Origin: Beta vulgaris subsp. vulgaris
Lineage: Eukaryota; Streptophyta; Magnoliopsida; Caryophyllales; Amaranthaceae
DNA length: 64,000 nucleotides
Assembly (NCBI RefSeq): GCF_026745355.1
Contig: NC_079210.1
Coordinates: forward strand, 11,104,560-11,168,559
Direction of reading: 5' to 3'
Below are positions 1-10,287 of the stretch, one piece after another (the stretch's first letter is position 1; each line of letters begins with the position of its first letter). Below the pieces are notes generated by a model, which searched no databases, was not told where the DNA came from, and saw nothing but the letters and a program-made list of their open reading frames with translations. Position numbers and translations under genes: made by a program.

Positions 1-465
1 CCATGAAATCAGTTTTTGAAATCCACGAAGGAGGAAAGAGAGATTAAGAATAGCAGCAAAGGGAAAGGGAATTCAACGGGGCTAGGGTTACAGAGGGAGG
101 AATTCGACAGGGCTGGGGGTGGGAGGGGGAATTCGACGGGGTGGTGGGGGAGGGGTGGGAGGCTGCGTGGGTGAGGGAGGGTGGGGGAAGGTGGTGGTTG
201 GGTGGTTAAGGTTGGGGTTAGGTGTTGGGTGGTTAAGGTTGGGGTTAGGTGTTATGGTGTTACGATTAGGGCTTAAGGGTTGGGGTTAGAGAGTTAATTA
301 CAATTATAAGGTTAATTAGGGTTAATGACTAACGGAACCTTAACACCGTTAGTCATTAAGGGCATTTCGTGAATTTTATTGAAATAGTAAGGGTACCTGG
401 TACATTAAAAAAAGGAGGGGTACCCCATGAATTTTGAAAAACCACAGGGGTATCTGGTGAAAAAC
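1..465. mobile_element. Right end of a Mutator-type long-TIR element, cut by window start
   Basis: The last part reads toward a terminus of the form GGGGTATCTGGTGAAAAACC near 445-465. This is the same style of end as the complete element at 15314-16411, whose right end carries GGGGGTATTTGGTGAAAAAA. Both have G/T-rich interiors with GGTTAGG and GGGTTAGG runs, and a short CCGTTAGTCATTAA palindromic patch (about 320-360 here) before the terminal repeat. The left terminus lies outside the window, so no target duplication can be tested. No coding capacity was recognised. The family assignment is by resemblance to the other element only. Confidence 0.5.
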
Positions 466-1814
466 CCCATATATAAATTAACGCGCGAAATTTTGTATAG
501 AAATTACGGGGTGTTACAGATACGTTATCACACGGGCGACAGTACTTTGGTGATTCTCTATGTTTTGTGTGAAAAAAGGTATTTTATAAAATAGAAAATT
601 ATCCAGATGTTACAAACCCCCCCTTCCCCACAGTCGAGTCTCCCCTCCCTTTTCGATGAAGTTACGTCGCCCACCATAAGGTTTCTTCATCAATCGAGTG
701 ACTTATAGCTTCATCAATCGCGTGCCCTATAGCTTCCTCTCCCCAATCTTTATAGTTTATCAAAGTATGTAGGTTTAGTTCCCCCTCTCCGTTCCCCTGA
801 TTTCGGTGTTATAAGTTTTAGGTTTAGGTTTCCCTTCCCCAATCCCCAGTTCAAATTCGAAGTGGTTAGTTTCTAGATTCCCCTTCCCTATTCCCCTACT
901 CTATTATTGAGGTTTAGAGTTTAGTATCCCCTTCCCCATTTCCCGCTAGTGTTAGTTGTTGTATGTTCAGCTGGCTCACTAAGGAAGCAATAATTGGTAC
1001 GTTAAAGTGGCATATAGTTTTGGAAGGTCGTGTGGTGTTGTTGACGGCGTGGTATTATGTCTCGGGTGTTTGCTTGTTTCGTTTGTCTTGTTTATGCTCT
1101 TTGTTTAAGCTTTAGTTTAGGTTTATTCAGATCCATTTATGTAACTATAAGGGTTCAAGCATTGAGCAAGATGAGAGGAAGTTTTCACTTTAATCTTGTT
1201 GGGGTCGATCTTCTTGGTTAGATATTGCAATACTGGATCTTCGGATCCGCAGTTTGGGTGAGTTATTTCACTATAATTCGCGCAGGTTCATGTGATGATT
1301 CTCGAAGCCATCACACTCAAACAATGCATCTTGTAGTAGGCACCCCAATTTAATTTGGGGTAAGTTTCGACCTCCATGCACTTTGAGTTTAAGTCTCGCG
1401 AGACTAAACTATGGTTATCCTAGAAGCAGGGTCAAAAGTCACAAAATGACGTGACTTCTTTGTTACTTCAATCAATAGAATCCCATGAAGATGTTTTTGT
1501 TCAAGACCTTGGGATTTAGCGTCTAGTAGACATTGGGGTCTACTAGATGAGTTACTGCAATATATTTCTGGAGATCATCTAGGTGTCGTTTTTTAACAGG
1601 TTTCCTCTCACATAAGCTCTTCTTCAATAAGACAAATAACTAATCCCACATACCATCGCTCGAGCTAAGCCTAACTTGATATGGACATGAAATAGTTTGT
1701 TTATTTTCCATGGAGTATGTAAGAGCAATGAAGTTACTTTAGTTTATGTGTTTGCATTGTTTTGTTTTTGGTTATATTAGCGTTAGACTGTTAGTTAGTG
1801 CAAATTTTCCCGAT
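466..1814. other. Intergenic stretch without a recognisable gene
   Basis: No open frame of note, no clear terminal repeats and no RNA gene were seen. C-rich patches such as CCCCCCCTTCCCC (about 617-630) and a TTCATCAATCG motif repeated at about 685 and 709 could be remains of a 5' untranslated region or of an old repeat. Confidence 0.4.
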
Positions 1815-2093
1815 GTAACAAAAAAAGGAAAAGGTAACCTACTTTGTTTAGCCTTAGGACAAACTTGAGAAATGTTATCTAAACAAGCATGAGAAACATG
1901 AAGAAAGGATATAACATGCTGCTTGAGTTTATTTAAAGGCAAATGACCTAATCTTGAGTGTCAAAGCTTAGCTATATTACTAACAAAAGAAGCAACAGCA
2001 GCAGATAAAGAATAAGTTGTATATAAATTTATTGTTTATCCTTGTGATAAGATATCAACGTCAAGTAGTATATGTTTTTGCTACATTGAAATG
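1815..2093 (-). pseudogene. Ty1/copia pol relic (GAG-pre-integrase region), antisense
   Basis: Read on the minus strand, about 1820-2000 encodes a decayed GAG-pre-integrase zinc region: an in-frame HSRLGHLP motif, then a leucine/lysine-rich helix, then a C-x-K-A-K-Q stretch, as found just upstream of the copia integrase core. The upstream His codon context carries a stop. Only about 280 bp is left, and no LTRs belonging to it were found. It ends exactly where the TGTAACA terminus of the neighbouring LTR begins at 2094, so that LTR probably inserted into this relic. Confidence 0.6.
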
Positions 2094-3926
2094 TAACAAC
2101 CCTGATTTTTTCGACTAGCTTGAGAGGATTAAGCACATCAGACTTTGGTCGACCTAACCCAGACTATTACCATCATATTCACCAATCAACATTGTAGAAT
2201 GTGGACATCTGAACTCAATTCAATTCAGTTAACTACTACAACAATGCCCTAATTCTCGTAATTTATCCCAATAAATTTCTCTAGAAAATTCGACAAAGTT
2301 TCCTTTGAAAATAGGACAACCGTAAAACAAGAAATAATTTAATCAAGTTTACAATTGTAATAAATAAATAAAATTAAACTCTAAACCCAACAACTTCTAC
2401 AGTACTTTTAGGGAAGCAACACCAAGAGAATCAAGAGCATTAATGCTTCTTAAATACATAAATGGAAAATGAATAATTAATAACTAATTATCATAAAGTT
2501 GAGTGTCCTCACTTCGATAACTAATATAGCACTAATTACAACTGGTCTTCCAGAATTTAGTTACTTCAGTTCCGAAAGGTTAACCCATGGCTTTGACCTG
2601 AATTATTTAGGGAACTGTCACCCACCAAGTGACAGGACATAGAATGATAAAACAAAGCAAACAAACACATTAGCAAAGATGAGTATTAAACCCATAAATA
2701 AAATTAACACATACTTCGGTGGCTTTTACTTGAAGACAACTTAACAATCAGCATAATCCCAATGAACAATCACATCTGTCACAACATACATCGCACCAAA
2801 CTCTTGTTGAATACATATAAAATTTCTTGGTTCAATGATCCCTTTATAATACGCTATGTATTCATCATTGTTGTGAAGCATTATGTATTATGAAGGGATT
2901 AGATTTATCTAAATGTTAGTGACTTATTTATAGTCTATACAAGCTCAAGTGGTGAATTTTTCCTTAAACCAAAGATAGAAGTTTCTTTTTTATTAAGAGT
3001 AATAATATAAGATTTGCTTAAGTGTAGAAAAAAAAAAGTGAGAGAAGCATGGAGGATTTTGTGTGGAAAAATCCCCCTATGTACATTATCAAAGGGGGTA
3101 TTTATAGGTGAAGAGTAAAGATGATGGAGATAATATAATCATGATCTTTTTATTTCTTCACCATTGGGTAATAATTTGTTTTATAGGGATTACATTTTGC
3201 TAATATTTTTTCCATAGATGACTGTTTTGAAGAGATATGCTTTCTTTTGATTAGGTTAAAGATTTGATTTGATACATTACAATCTCTTACATTAAGTAAT
3301 TAAGATTCTTGAATTTAATTTTTTGTTTATTTGTTAGTAATGAAAGTAGTAGTAATAATACAAGTCTTTTACTTGTTATGGTGATGAGATATGACTAAGA
3401 ATTTTAGGTAATTATATAACTTAGTTTACTTACTTAATTAGACAAGTTGCTTGTTCCTAAGGATGAGAGTAGAATGAGAGTGGGATGATTCATTGTCTTA
3501 GATTAGAAATTTGCATATTAGTCATATTAGTCAAATGAGAAAATGTAGATCATGTTTTCTTTTCCTTTTAATCTCATTCTTTCTTAAAGTATAATGCTCA
3601 ATTATATTTTGATGTTCTCAACACTCATCAGTTTTATTTGTATGTTTCATAATTTGCTTTTACTTTTATTTTAGTGAACCAAATATAGATATTAATACCT
3701 AAGTGGTTTAGTACTAAGGAATATATATGAAGCAAGATCTAATGGATTTAGTTATTCATTTAGTCTTAAATATTGGTGTTCTTGCTTAATTGGGTTTACT
3801 TATATGTGAGGATAAAAGTACTATGGATGAATGGATAATGGATTGTCTTAGATTAGACATTTTGTTCATTAGTATTATGATTTATTATCCCAAATATTGA
3901 CATATATTTTGGGGAAGAACACTTTC
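2094..3926 (-). repeat. Partial Ty3/gypsy-type LTR, minus orientation
   Basis: It begins TGTAACAACCCTGATTTTTT. The first ~700 bp align in reverse complement with 28.80-29.47 kb, the end of the large LTR at 11979-29472. Shared landmarks in the same order include GAGGATTAAGCAC, AATTTCTCTAGAAAATTC, TTTCCTTTGAAAAT, TCACCCACC and a TATTAAACCCATAAATAA-type block. A minus-strand TATA-like CCTATAAATACCCCC lies near 3098-3112, which suggests the 3' end of this LTR is at 2094. Its other end was not found. The sequence is cut by the copia insertion at 3927, and homology beyond about 2800 is not evident by eye. Confidence 0.55.
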
Positions 3927-3988
3927 TGTTAGGTTTGTGACTCAACTTTTATGGCCCATCTCCAATAACTAAGGTCGATGCTCTAGAA

Positions 3989-4240
3989 TCTATACAAATA
4001 TATTAAAAGACGTGTGAAAACAAGAAAATGTGCCACGTGGCACTCTCCCTAGGGAGTTTTGGTTCATGTAATCCATGTACAATAAAACAATTAAGAAATT
4101 GCATACTATAGGGTTTGATCCCGAGACCTCAAGTACATATACTAAAGTTTTAACCACAAGGCTAAGTTGTATTTAGTGTTATTATCATATAGTATTATAT
4201 TAATAAATGAAATTTTTTCTTACCCGGGCCTAATAACTAG
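3989..4240 (+). mobile_element. Small non-autonomous Helitron (252 bp)
   Basis: It begins TCTATACAAATATATTAAAA and ends CCCGGGCCTAATAACTAG, inserted between A and T. The 3' LTR of the host copia element supplies the empty site: GAA-TTTACATACT there corresponds to GAA-[insert]-TTTACATACT here, which fixes both borders. Two further copies of the family lie at 29982-30249 (+) and 57421-57682 (-), sharing GTGCCACGTGGC-type and GGGTTTGATCCCG-type blocks. No coding sequence. Confidence 0.9.
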
Positions 4241-4610
4241 TTTACATACTATATGGTGGCATCATGATAATTCAAGAAGCATCATGATCATTACGTGTCA
4301 TCATCAGTTGTTGGAGCATTGAATAATTGATATAAGCTACCTCAAGTTGCCGCCTAATTGTAACCGACTTTAAGAAGTCATCTTGGCAAGACATCTACCG
4401 CCATATATACTACTCCTATAAATAGAGGAGTTGGGCACATTAACAAGCATGCTTGACACAAGTACAAAAGAAGCCATATATTCAAGCCTTCCTACCATAC
4501 TAACCCTCCTTTTCTTATAACCCACTTATACTATTAATCTAATACTTCTTATTTATCACACTTTCAGGGAATTATATTTAGCAATTTATTAGTGGTTCAA
4601 TTTGTGCTTG

Positions 4611-4979
4611 AACATGAGTTCAAACACACCTTCTTGGATGTTGGGATCGATGGGATCAATTGGATCATTTGTACCGTTTACTAGTGCCAAAGCATGGCTT
4701 GATTCAGATGATCCCCTACTTGCTTGGCCTGAAACCCCATTTTCTCAAAAGGTACAAGAGGAACAAGAGGCTGAATATGATAACTTCACCAATCCAGATG
4801 CCTGGGTTGAATCAGGGAACTTCCCTTCTCTGATTCAACCTCAGCTTGTCGAAGAAGACTTGGTTGTTCCTGACTCTCCTACTCATTTGATTGAAAAAGG
4901 AGACGCACAATGGCTTAAAAAAACCCACATTCTGCCAGGAGATTGGCTAAAATTAAAGAAAGAAGATTGTTGGCCTTAG
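4611..4979 (+). CDS. Unrecognised 122-aa ORF inside the mariner-like element
   Basis: This is an open frame of about 122 codons from the ATG at 4611-4613 (an in-frame TTG or other non-ATG triplet gives a slightly longer frame from 4602). The protein is acidic and Trp/Pro-rich: a SMGSIGSF segment, two WxxSxD/N-type patches and a LxPGDWLKLKK end. A TTTCAG acceptor-like site at about 4562-4567 precedes it, so it may be a captured exon with its upstream intron removed. No family was recognised and it resembles no part of the transposase. It is on the opposite strand to the transposase. It could be a captured host-gene fragment or a chance ORF. Confidence 0.35.
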   Translation, partial: NMSSNTPSWMLGSMGSIGSFVPFTSAKAWLDSDDPLLAWPETPFSQKVQEEQEAEYDNFTNPDAWVESGNFPSLIQPQLVEEDLVVPDSPTHLIEKGDAQWLKKTHILPGDWLKLKKEDCWP

Positions 4980-5249
4980 TCCCTCCTGAAAGTCAATTTA
5001 AAGAGGGCCCTAACACTTCTGTGATCCAATATCTGATTGAAAAGAAGGTTGAAAAAAAAGGTTTCTCGTTTCAATACATTATCTTTCTCATTTCATTACA
5101 TTATCTATGCATTTAATACATTGATATATTTCTTGGCCTTACATTGGCAGAAGGAAGATTATTGTTGGCCTTACATTGTCAGAAGGCGAAAGCAAAACTG
5201 AAGTGCTATTCTAATTGGTGATATCTTTTTTGGTAAACTTTCTCCTGTT

Positions 5250-5372
5250 TTTAGTGATGTGCTATTCTACTTGGTGATGTGCTATTCTACTTGGTGATGT
5301 GCTATTTACTTGATGATGTGCTATTCTACTTGATGATGTGCTATTCTACTTGGTGATGTGCTATTCTGTTTT
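5250..5372. repeat. Minisatellite, ~21-bp unit, about six copies
   Basis: Tandem units of the form GTGATGTGCTATTCTACTTG run from about 5253 to 5372, with single-base variants (TGATG/GGTG) and one unit missing a base or two. A diverged unit lies just upstream at about 5201-5222. It lies inside the mariner-like element, between its left end and the transposase. Confidence 0.85.
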
Positions 5373-5632
5373 AGCAAACATAAAGGGATTAGCAAACATA
5401 ATTTACTCTTGGTTTTCACATATGGAAACAAATTTACTAAGAGACAAATGTCCTTACTCTTTGTTTAGTTTCTCATAGTTAATAGCAAATTAAACATATC
5501 ATCTAGTTATACCCAAAAACGCAAAAACATAATTAAAGTAGATAGTACCATAATGGATCATACATACTTGTTACAAAACAAGTAATTCACCAAAATGTTG
5601 CATGGTCAGTGCTCATCCCTGATCCCCTGTCT

Positions 5633-7525
5633 TCAAGCTGCTAAGTCACATGTTTGATTAGTGACTATCCCTACGTTCAAAAGAGCAATTGTGTCATCCA
5701 CCAACTCTTGAGACAGTTCAACAAAAGTTGGGAGTTGACCCATTCTGTCAAGCTTTTTTTTCCCCTTGTGTAGATTTTTGTTGTTATTGCCCCCTTCAAC
5801 CTTCAACACTTCGAGCATGACATACATGAAATGCAGCCAAGTGTAATTGATTGTCTTAGGATCATAAGCATCATATGCAGCTTGAACACTTTTGACCAGT
5901 TCTTCTATTGTTTCTGGAAAATTAGTGTGTTGTATGGACTGTATGGCTTTGAAAAAACCTAAGTCTAAGAGGTTTAGGTCAGGGGACTATGGGGGTTGGT
6001 AAACCAAGCGAATGTCAAAACCATCTGTACTAGCAGCTTGTAGGAAAGCTTCATCATCTGGCTTAATATGAGGCCTTGCATTATTATGTTGTATCCATAT
6101 TTGTTTGCATCCAAACTTAGGCCAATTTGATTTAATTGCTGGCAATAGAACTTCAATAATCATATCCCTGATGACATCTTTTGTTATGCTCTATTTTGCT
6201 CTCAATTCTCGTGTCCCCCTGTCTCTGTTAATGCTGTTCCTTTGAGTTGTGTAGTCTTCCACAAAAGGGAATATCCCTATTTTACCATCAAATAATACAT
6301 GACCTGATTGTGAAATTATTGGTCTAGAAATTCCTCCCATGAACATAACTTTAGGAATGAAACTCTTTGATTTGCATGCCCTGTACGGATCAGCTTCTTC
6401 TGACAACAAGTAGAATCATTGTGTGATTTTTGACATGAAAAACCACTTCTCATCAATGTGTACAACATTATATAATAAATCAAATATGGGCCCCTGAGTC
6501 ACAGTTTTTGGAATAATTAACCCCAAAATGAATTTCATCCTCTGAATCTTGTGGCTTGCTGTTGGTTTGGGTTTTATTGAGTTTGTATGTGATCTGAGTA
6601 TACCCTTTTTTAATAGCCTATACACAATACTTAAGCTAACTTCAAGGGCAGCTACAAAGGACCTTAGTGTGGTTCTTTGTCTAAGTGGCACAGCCCTCAA
6701 TACCTCATCATCTGTAATCATAGATTTTCTACCACAATTCCCTTTCTTATAGCGCACATTAACAAGAAGTCCCTGTTGCTTTTGTTTTTTTGCTTCATTC
6801 CAAATTCTGAAAATTGTAGTCCTATGTTTGTAATATTTTAAAGCCATTTCTTTAATCAAGCCTCTAGGCTATAAAAAAGTTTGGGTTTTTCTACGTATAC
6901 CCTTGTATTTTTTCAATTTCTACATTGTACCCCAAGCTTTTCAAAATTCCACACAGTACCCTTAAACTTACCTTTTTCAACGGACAATGCCCCTACCGTT
7001 GATTATACATCATTAATTTCGTCTATTTTTGATATTCCGGTGGAATGAATCTAATTAGTGAATAACCTTCTAAGGGTTAAACTATGTATAAGTCAAATTA
7101 GTTCCAATAAATTTAAAAAAATTAATGAAATTAATGACATTTAGTAAGCAGTATGGGCATCGTGCATTAAAATAGGTAAGCTTGAGGGTACCGTGTGGAA
7201 TTTTTAAAAAGTTGGGGTAAAACGTAGAAATCGAAGAAACACAAGGGTATGACGTAGAAAAACCCAAAAAGTTTTCTGCCTCAAGCAAAAGGGTGACAAC
7301 TAGTTGTTGCCTGAGTTCATTTACTAGAACAGGTTTTTTATTGCCTATCTGATTTGGTTCTAAGATTTGATTTTGTGTTTCATATTCTTTGTCAGAGTCA
7401 GAAACATACCAAGCATTTTCTTCATCCTCATCATCATAGTTGTTCATGGCCTCCTGAAGATGCAGCAGTTCCCCCATACTGATTTCTTCATCCAATCTCC
7501 AAGTGTTCAGACAAGTTTCTTCCAT
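5633..7525 (-). pseudogene. Mariner-like transposase pseudogene
   Basis: Read from 7525 downward. An acidic N-terminal segment leads into LVNELRQQLVVTLLLEAEN, then the 6883-7265 MITE. A helix-turn-helix region follows at 6860-6420 (KEMALKYYKHRTTIFRIW, then GKCGRK-like and RRRT-like motifs), then the first catalytic Asp in VHIDEKWFFM (~6440). Next comes the normally Asp-containing QDNA motif, here changed to QHNNARPH (~6085), so the second catalytic Asp appears to be lost. The third Asp survives in SPDLN (~5985), but an in-frame stop sits just before it (PP-stop-SP). Several frames are needed to read through. Domain order and the C-terminal part to ~5633 are as in plant mariner transposases. 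The gene is clearly inactive. Confidence 0.8.
6883..7265. mobile_element. Mutator-type MITE inside the transposase pseudogene
   Basis: Terminal inverted repeats of about 95 bp start GGGTTTTTCTACGT on both sides. A perfect 9-bp target duplication AAAAAGTTT flanks it (6874-6882 and 7266-7274), the Mutator signature. Removing it rejoins the transposase N-terminus to its helix-turn-helix segment, although a stop codon remains near the junction. No coding sequence. Confidence 0.9.
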
Positions 7526-8231
7526 TTACAGCAGCTCATCCATGGAGATATCAAAATCGTCACTGTGAGAGTGTGTACCATTATCCATTTGTGTACCAAA
7601 GTGAGAGTGTGTGCTGTGTAAGTGACTCTGCGAAAGTAGGAGAGTTTTTTTTTTCGTAAACAATCTACTGTTAGAGAAAGGATCTGCTTCGTCTTTTATA
7701 AGTAAAAAATTTGTAAATGGTTGACTTTTAGGTTTTGGTGGGAAATAAAAAAACCCAAAATTTCAGCTTGGATGGAACTTTAAAATTCCCCACCCCAGTT
7801 GTAGTTTCACGTGATTAATTCTTCAACATGGGACCAACTCCCTTCTACTTTTCTCTTTAATCCTCTTCTAATAAAGTAACCCCACACACTCTCTCTCCTC
7901 TTTCTTAAATACCGTGCAAACCTCTTGGTTGCAAGTAAAAAGAAACGGAGGAAGTATTATTTTTTGTATTGCTCTTTTATGAGTTACTTAGTATATTGAG
8001 AATTTTATTTTATACTCACCCTAATAATATCTAGGGCTCTTGTACTCTCCTATTTTCATATAGTGGATTTTCAGGGTATTCGTCGTCCGTGGGTTTTTTG
8101 CCTCTATTTGAGGATTTTTATTGTGTTTCCATCTCTTACTACTCTATTTGCTACATATTTTCAACTCTATTATTTTTCGCAATCTCTACATCTTTAATTT
8201 GTTTGCGTTATGCACTCACAACCCTAATAAG

Positions 8232-8244
8232 TGGTATCATAGCC
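8232..8244 (+). promoter_or_regulatory. Primer-binding site of the deleted copia element
   Basis: TGGTATCATAGCC lies 2 bp after the 5' LTR. It is one base off the common plant copia primer site TGGTATCAGAGC, which pairs with the 3' end of a methionine tRNA. Confidence 0.85.
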
Positions 8245-8292
8245 AACGTTGTTTAGAGTGTTATTATATTAAAGATGTCTCGGTAACAAAGT

Positions 8293-9600
8293 TTAAGATT
8301 GAGAAGTTTGATGGCAAGATTATTTTCAGTATCTGAAAGTCCATATGAAGGTCGTCTCACACAAAGCGGATTAGAAAGGGCACTTAATGGCTAACAGAAA
8401 AAGCCAACTACTGTGACCTACGAGCATCGGCAAGAATTGGATGAAAAAGCATTATCTACGATCCAATTATGTCTAACTAAGGAGGTATTATGCGAGTTTA
8501 TTCACGAGCAAATAACTATAGGGCTATGGTTGAAGCTCGAGTTGCTTTACATGACTGAAAGTCTCGATAACAAACTCCGTTTAAAGGAAATGCTTTACAC
8601 TATTAGGATGGCCGAAGGTACTTTTGTCCAATCTCATCTTAGTGAATTTAATTTATTATTATTGATCTTGAGAATTTGGATGTCAAGATTGAAAATGGGG
8701 ATAAAGACTTGCTATTAATTGTCTCCCTACCTCCTTCGTACAAGAATTTCAAGGAAATTGTGTTATATGGTAACAATGATACTTTATCTTTTGAGGATGT
8801 TATATCACATTTACTCTCAAAAGAGAAACTTTACCTTGAAGTGCATAATGATAATGCCGAATGATTAAATGTAGGAGGGAGATCACACGGAAAAACAAGT
8901 ACCAAAAATCGGGCCATATCTAATGGGCGTAGATTCAAAAATTTATGCAAATACTGTAAAATGCATGGGCACGATGTTTTCGATTAATCAAAATTAAAGA
9001 AAAAACCTAGAAGGAAAAGAAAATGAGAATAAAGCTAAGGAAATTGTGGAAGACAATTTTGGTGAAATAGAATCCGACGATGTTCTTTTGGCTACTTCTC
9101 CTGGAAGAAGTAGAACTTTTAATTGGGTGAATGATTCCGGTTGCACCTACCATGTGTGTTCTCAAAAGGATCACTTTATCGATTATAAATCGGTGAAGAA
9201 CATATATGTTTCTATGGGTAACTGTTACCATTGCAAAGTTCATGGTATTAATTGGCTCCATTTGAATCAAGACAAACGATGGTAAGATCAGATATATGTG
9301 TAATGTTCAACTTGTTCCCAATTAAAAGTAGAACATCATTTATTTGGCCACCCTTGATTATAAAAGGTTCAAGATTTCAACTCAAGGTAGAGTATTTAAA
9401 GTCATCAAAGGTGCTCATGAAATTCTGAAGCCGATTAGACATAGAAATCTCTTTGTGTTACAAGGGTCTTTTACAATGGCTTCTACTTACACAATAACCC
9501 CGATTCGATATCAACGTCGTCTTAAAATGGGTTCCAGCATGTCACATTTTTCTAAGCTCAAGTTACAATTGGGTCATGGTGACATATCTACATAATACCT
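8293..9600 (+). pseudogene. Copia gag-protease relic with integrase-RT-RNase H deleted
   Basis: Fragments in different frames encode, in order: the gag start (KFKIEKFDGK); a UBN2-type gag body (about 8413-8864: LxxKLELLYMTES, KLRLKEMLYTIRMAEG, then SLPPSYKNF); a zinc-knuckle remnant (about 8950-8990); the aspartic protease (WVNDSGCTYHVC, ~9127, where plant elements usually have D-S-G/A-x-T/S-x-H); and a GAG-pre-integrase stretch ending KLQLGHGDIST (~9595). The sequence then jumps to the polypurine tract. Stops and frameshifts occur throughout. Confidence 0.8.
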
Positions 9601-9648
9601 TACGGATTTCAAACGACGAGTGCATAAAATTTGGTCCAAGGTGGAGAT

Positions 9649-10282
9649 TATTGATTTTGTGGCCCAACTTTATGGCCCAGCTCCAATAACTAAGGTCAGT
9701 GTTCCTGAATTTACATACTAAATGGTGGCATCATGATAATTTAAGAAGCATCATGATCATTACATGTCATCATCACTTGTAGAGCATTGGAGAAATTTCT
9801 AGAAATTCATATAAGCTACCTCAAGTTACCGCTAACTGTAACCGACTTCAAGAGGTTGGATTGGCAAGACATGCACCGCTATATATACTCTTACAAACAG
9901 AGGAGTTGGGCACATTATACAAGCATGCTTGACACAAGCACACAAGAAACCATACATTCAAGTCGTCCTACCATACTAATCAATACCTTATAATCTGTCT
10001 TGTATTGTTAATCCACTATTAATATTATCTTTTGTGTAACTTTTTTGTGAGTTTCTTACTACAATGAGAGTTTTATTGTATATTCATCCTAATAATATTG
10101 AGGGTTCTTACACTCTCCTATTTTCATATAGTGAATTTTCGGGTACTCGTCGTCCGTGTTCCCACGTTAAATATTGTGTGTCCATCTCTTACTACTCTTC
10201 TTGCCGCATATTTCCAACTTTATTATTTTTCTCAATCTTTACACGTTTAATTTGTTTTCGCTACGCACTCACAACCCTAACA
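9649..10282 (+). repeat. 3' LTR of the deleted copia element
   Basis: 634 bp ending ACAACCCTAACA. It is uninterrupted and aligns with the three pieces of the 5' LTR, which is how the Helitron and mariner insertions were delimited. The terminal TGTTAG of the 5' LTR has decayed here to TATTGA. Confidence 0.88.
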
Positions 10283-10287
10283 CTTTC

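Larger units (their letters stand above)
4545..7954 (-). mobile_element. Dead Tc1/mariner-like element inserted in the copia 5' LTR
   Basis: The copia 5' LTR is continuous with the 3' LTR up to about 4544 and resumes at 7955, with TA on each side. The right end, read inward, is CTTCCTCCGTTTCTTTTTAC, the plant mariner/Stowaway terminal type. The left end (CTTCTTATTTATCACAC) matches it poorly, so the left border is inferred from the LTR comparison, not from a clean terminal repeat. The interior holds a broken mariner transposase on the minus strand, a minisatellite and an unrelated plus-strand ORF. The length of about 3.4 kb fits plant mariner-like elements. It is interrupted by a Mutator-type MITE (6883-7265). 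Confidence 0.7.
3927..10282 (+). mobile_element. Internally deleted Ty1/copia LTR retrotransposon with nested insertions
   Basis: The element starts TGTTAG and ends CTAACA and is flanked by a 5-bp duplication CTTTC (3922-3926 and 10283-10287). The 3' LTR is 9649-10282 (634 bp). The 5' LTR is split into 3927-3988, 4241-4544 and 7955-8229 by a Helitron and a mariner-like element. A primer-binding site TGGTATCATAGCC follows the 5' LTR, and a polypurine tract (AAGGTGGAGATTA, 9638-9650) abuts the 3' LTR. The interior keeps only decayed gag, protease and GAG-pre-integrase. Integrase, reverse transcriptase and RNase H are gone, so it cannot move by itself. The split 5' LTR and the whole 3' LTR differ at many positions, so the insertion is old. 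Confidence 0.88.
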
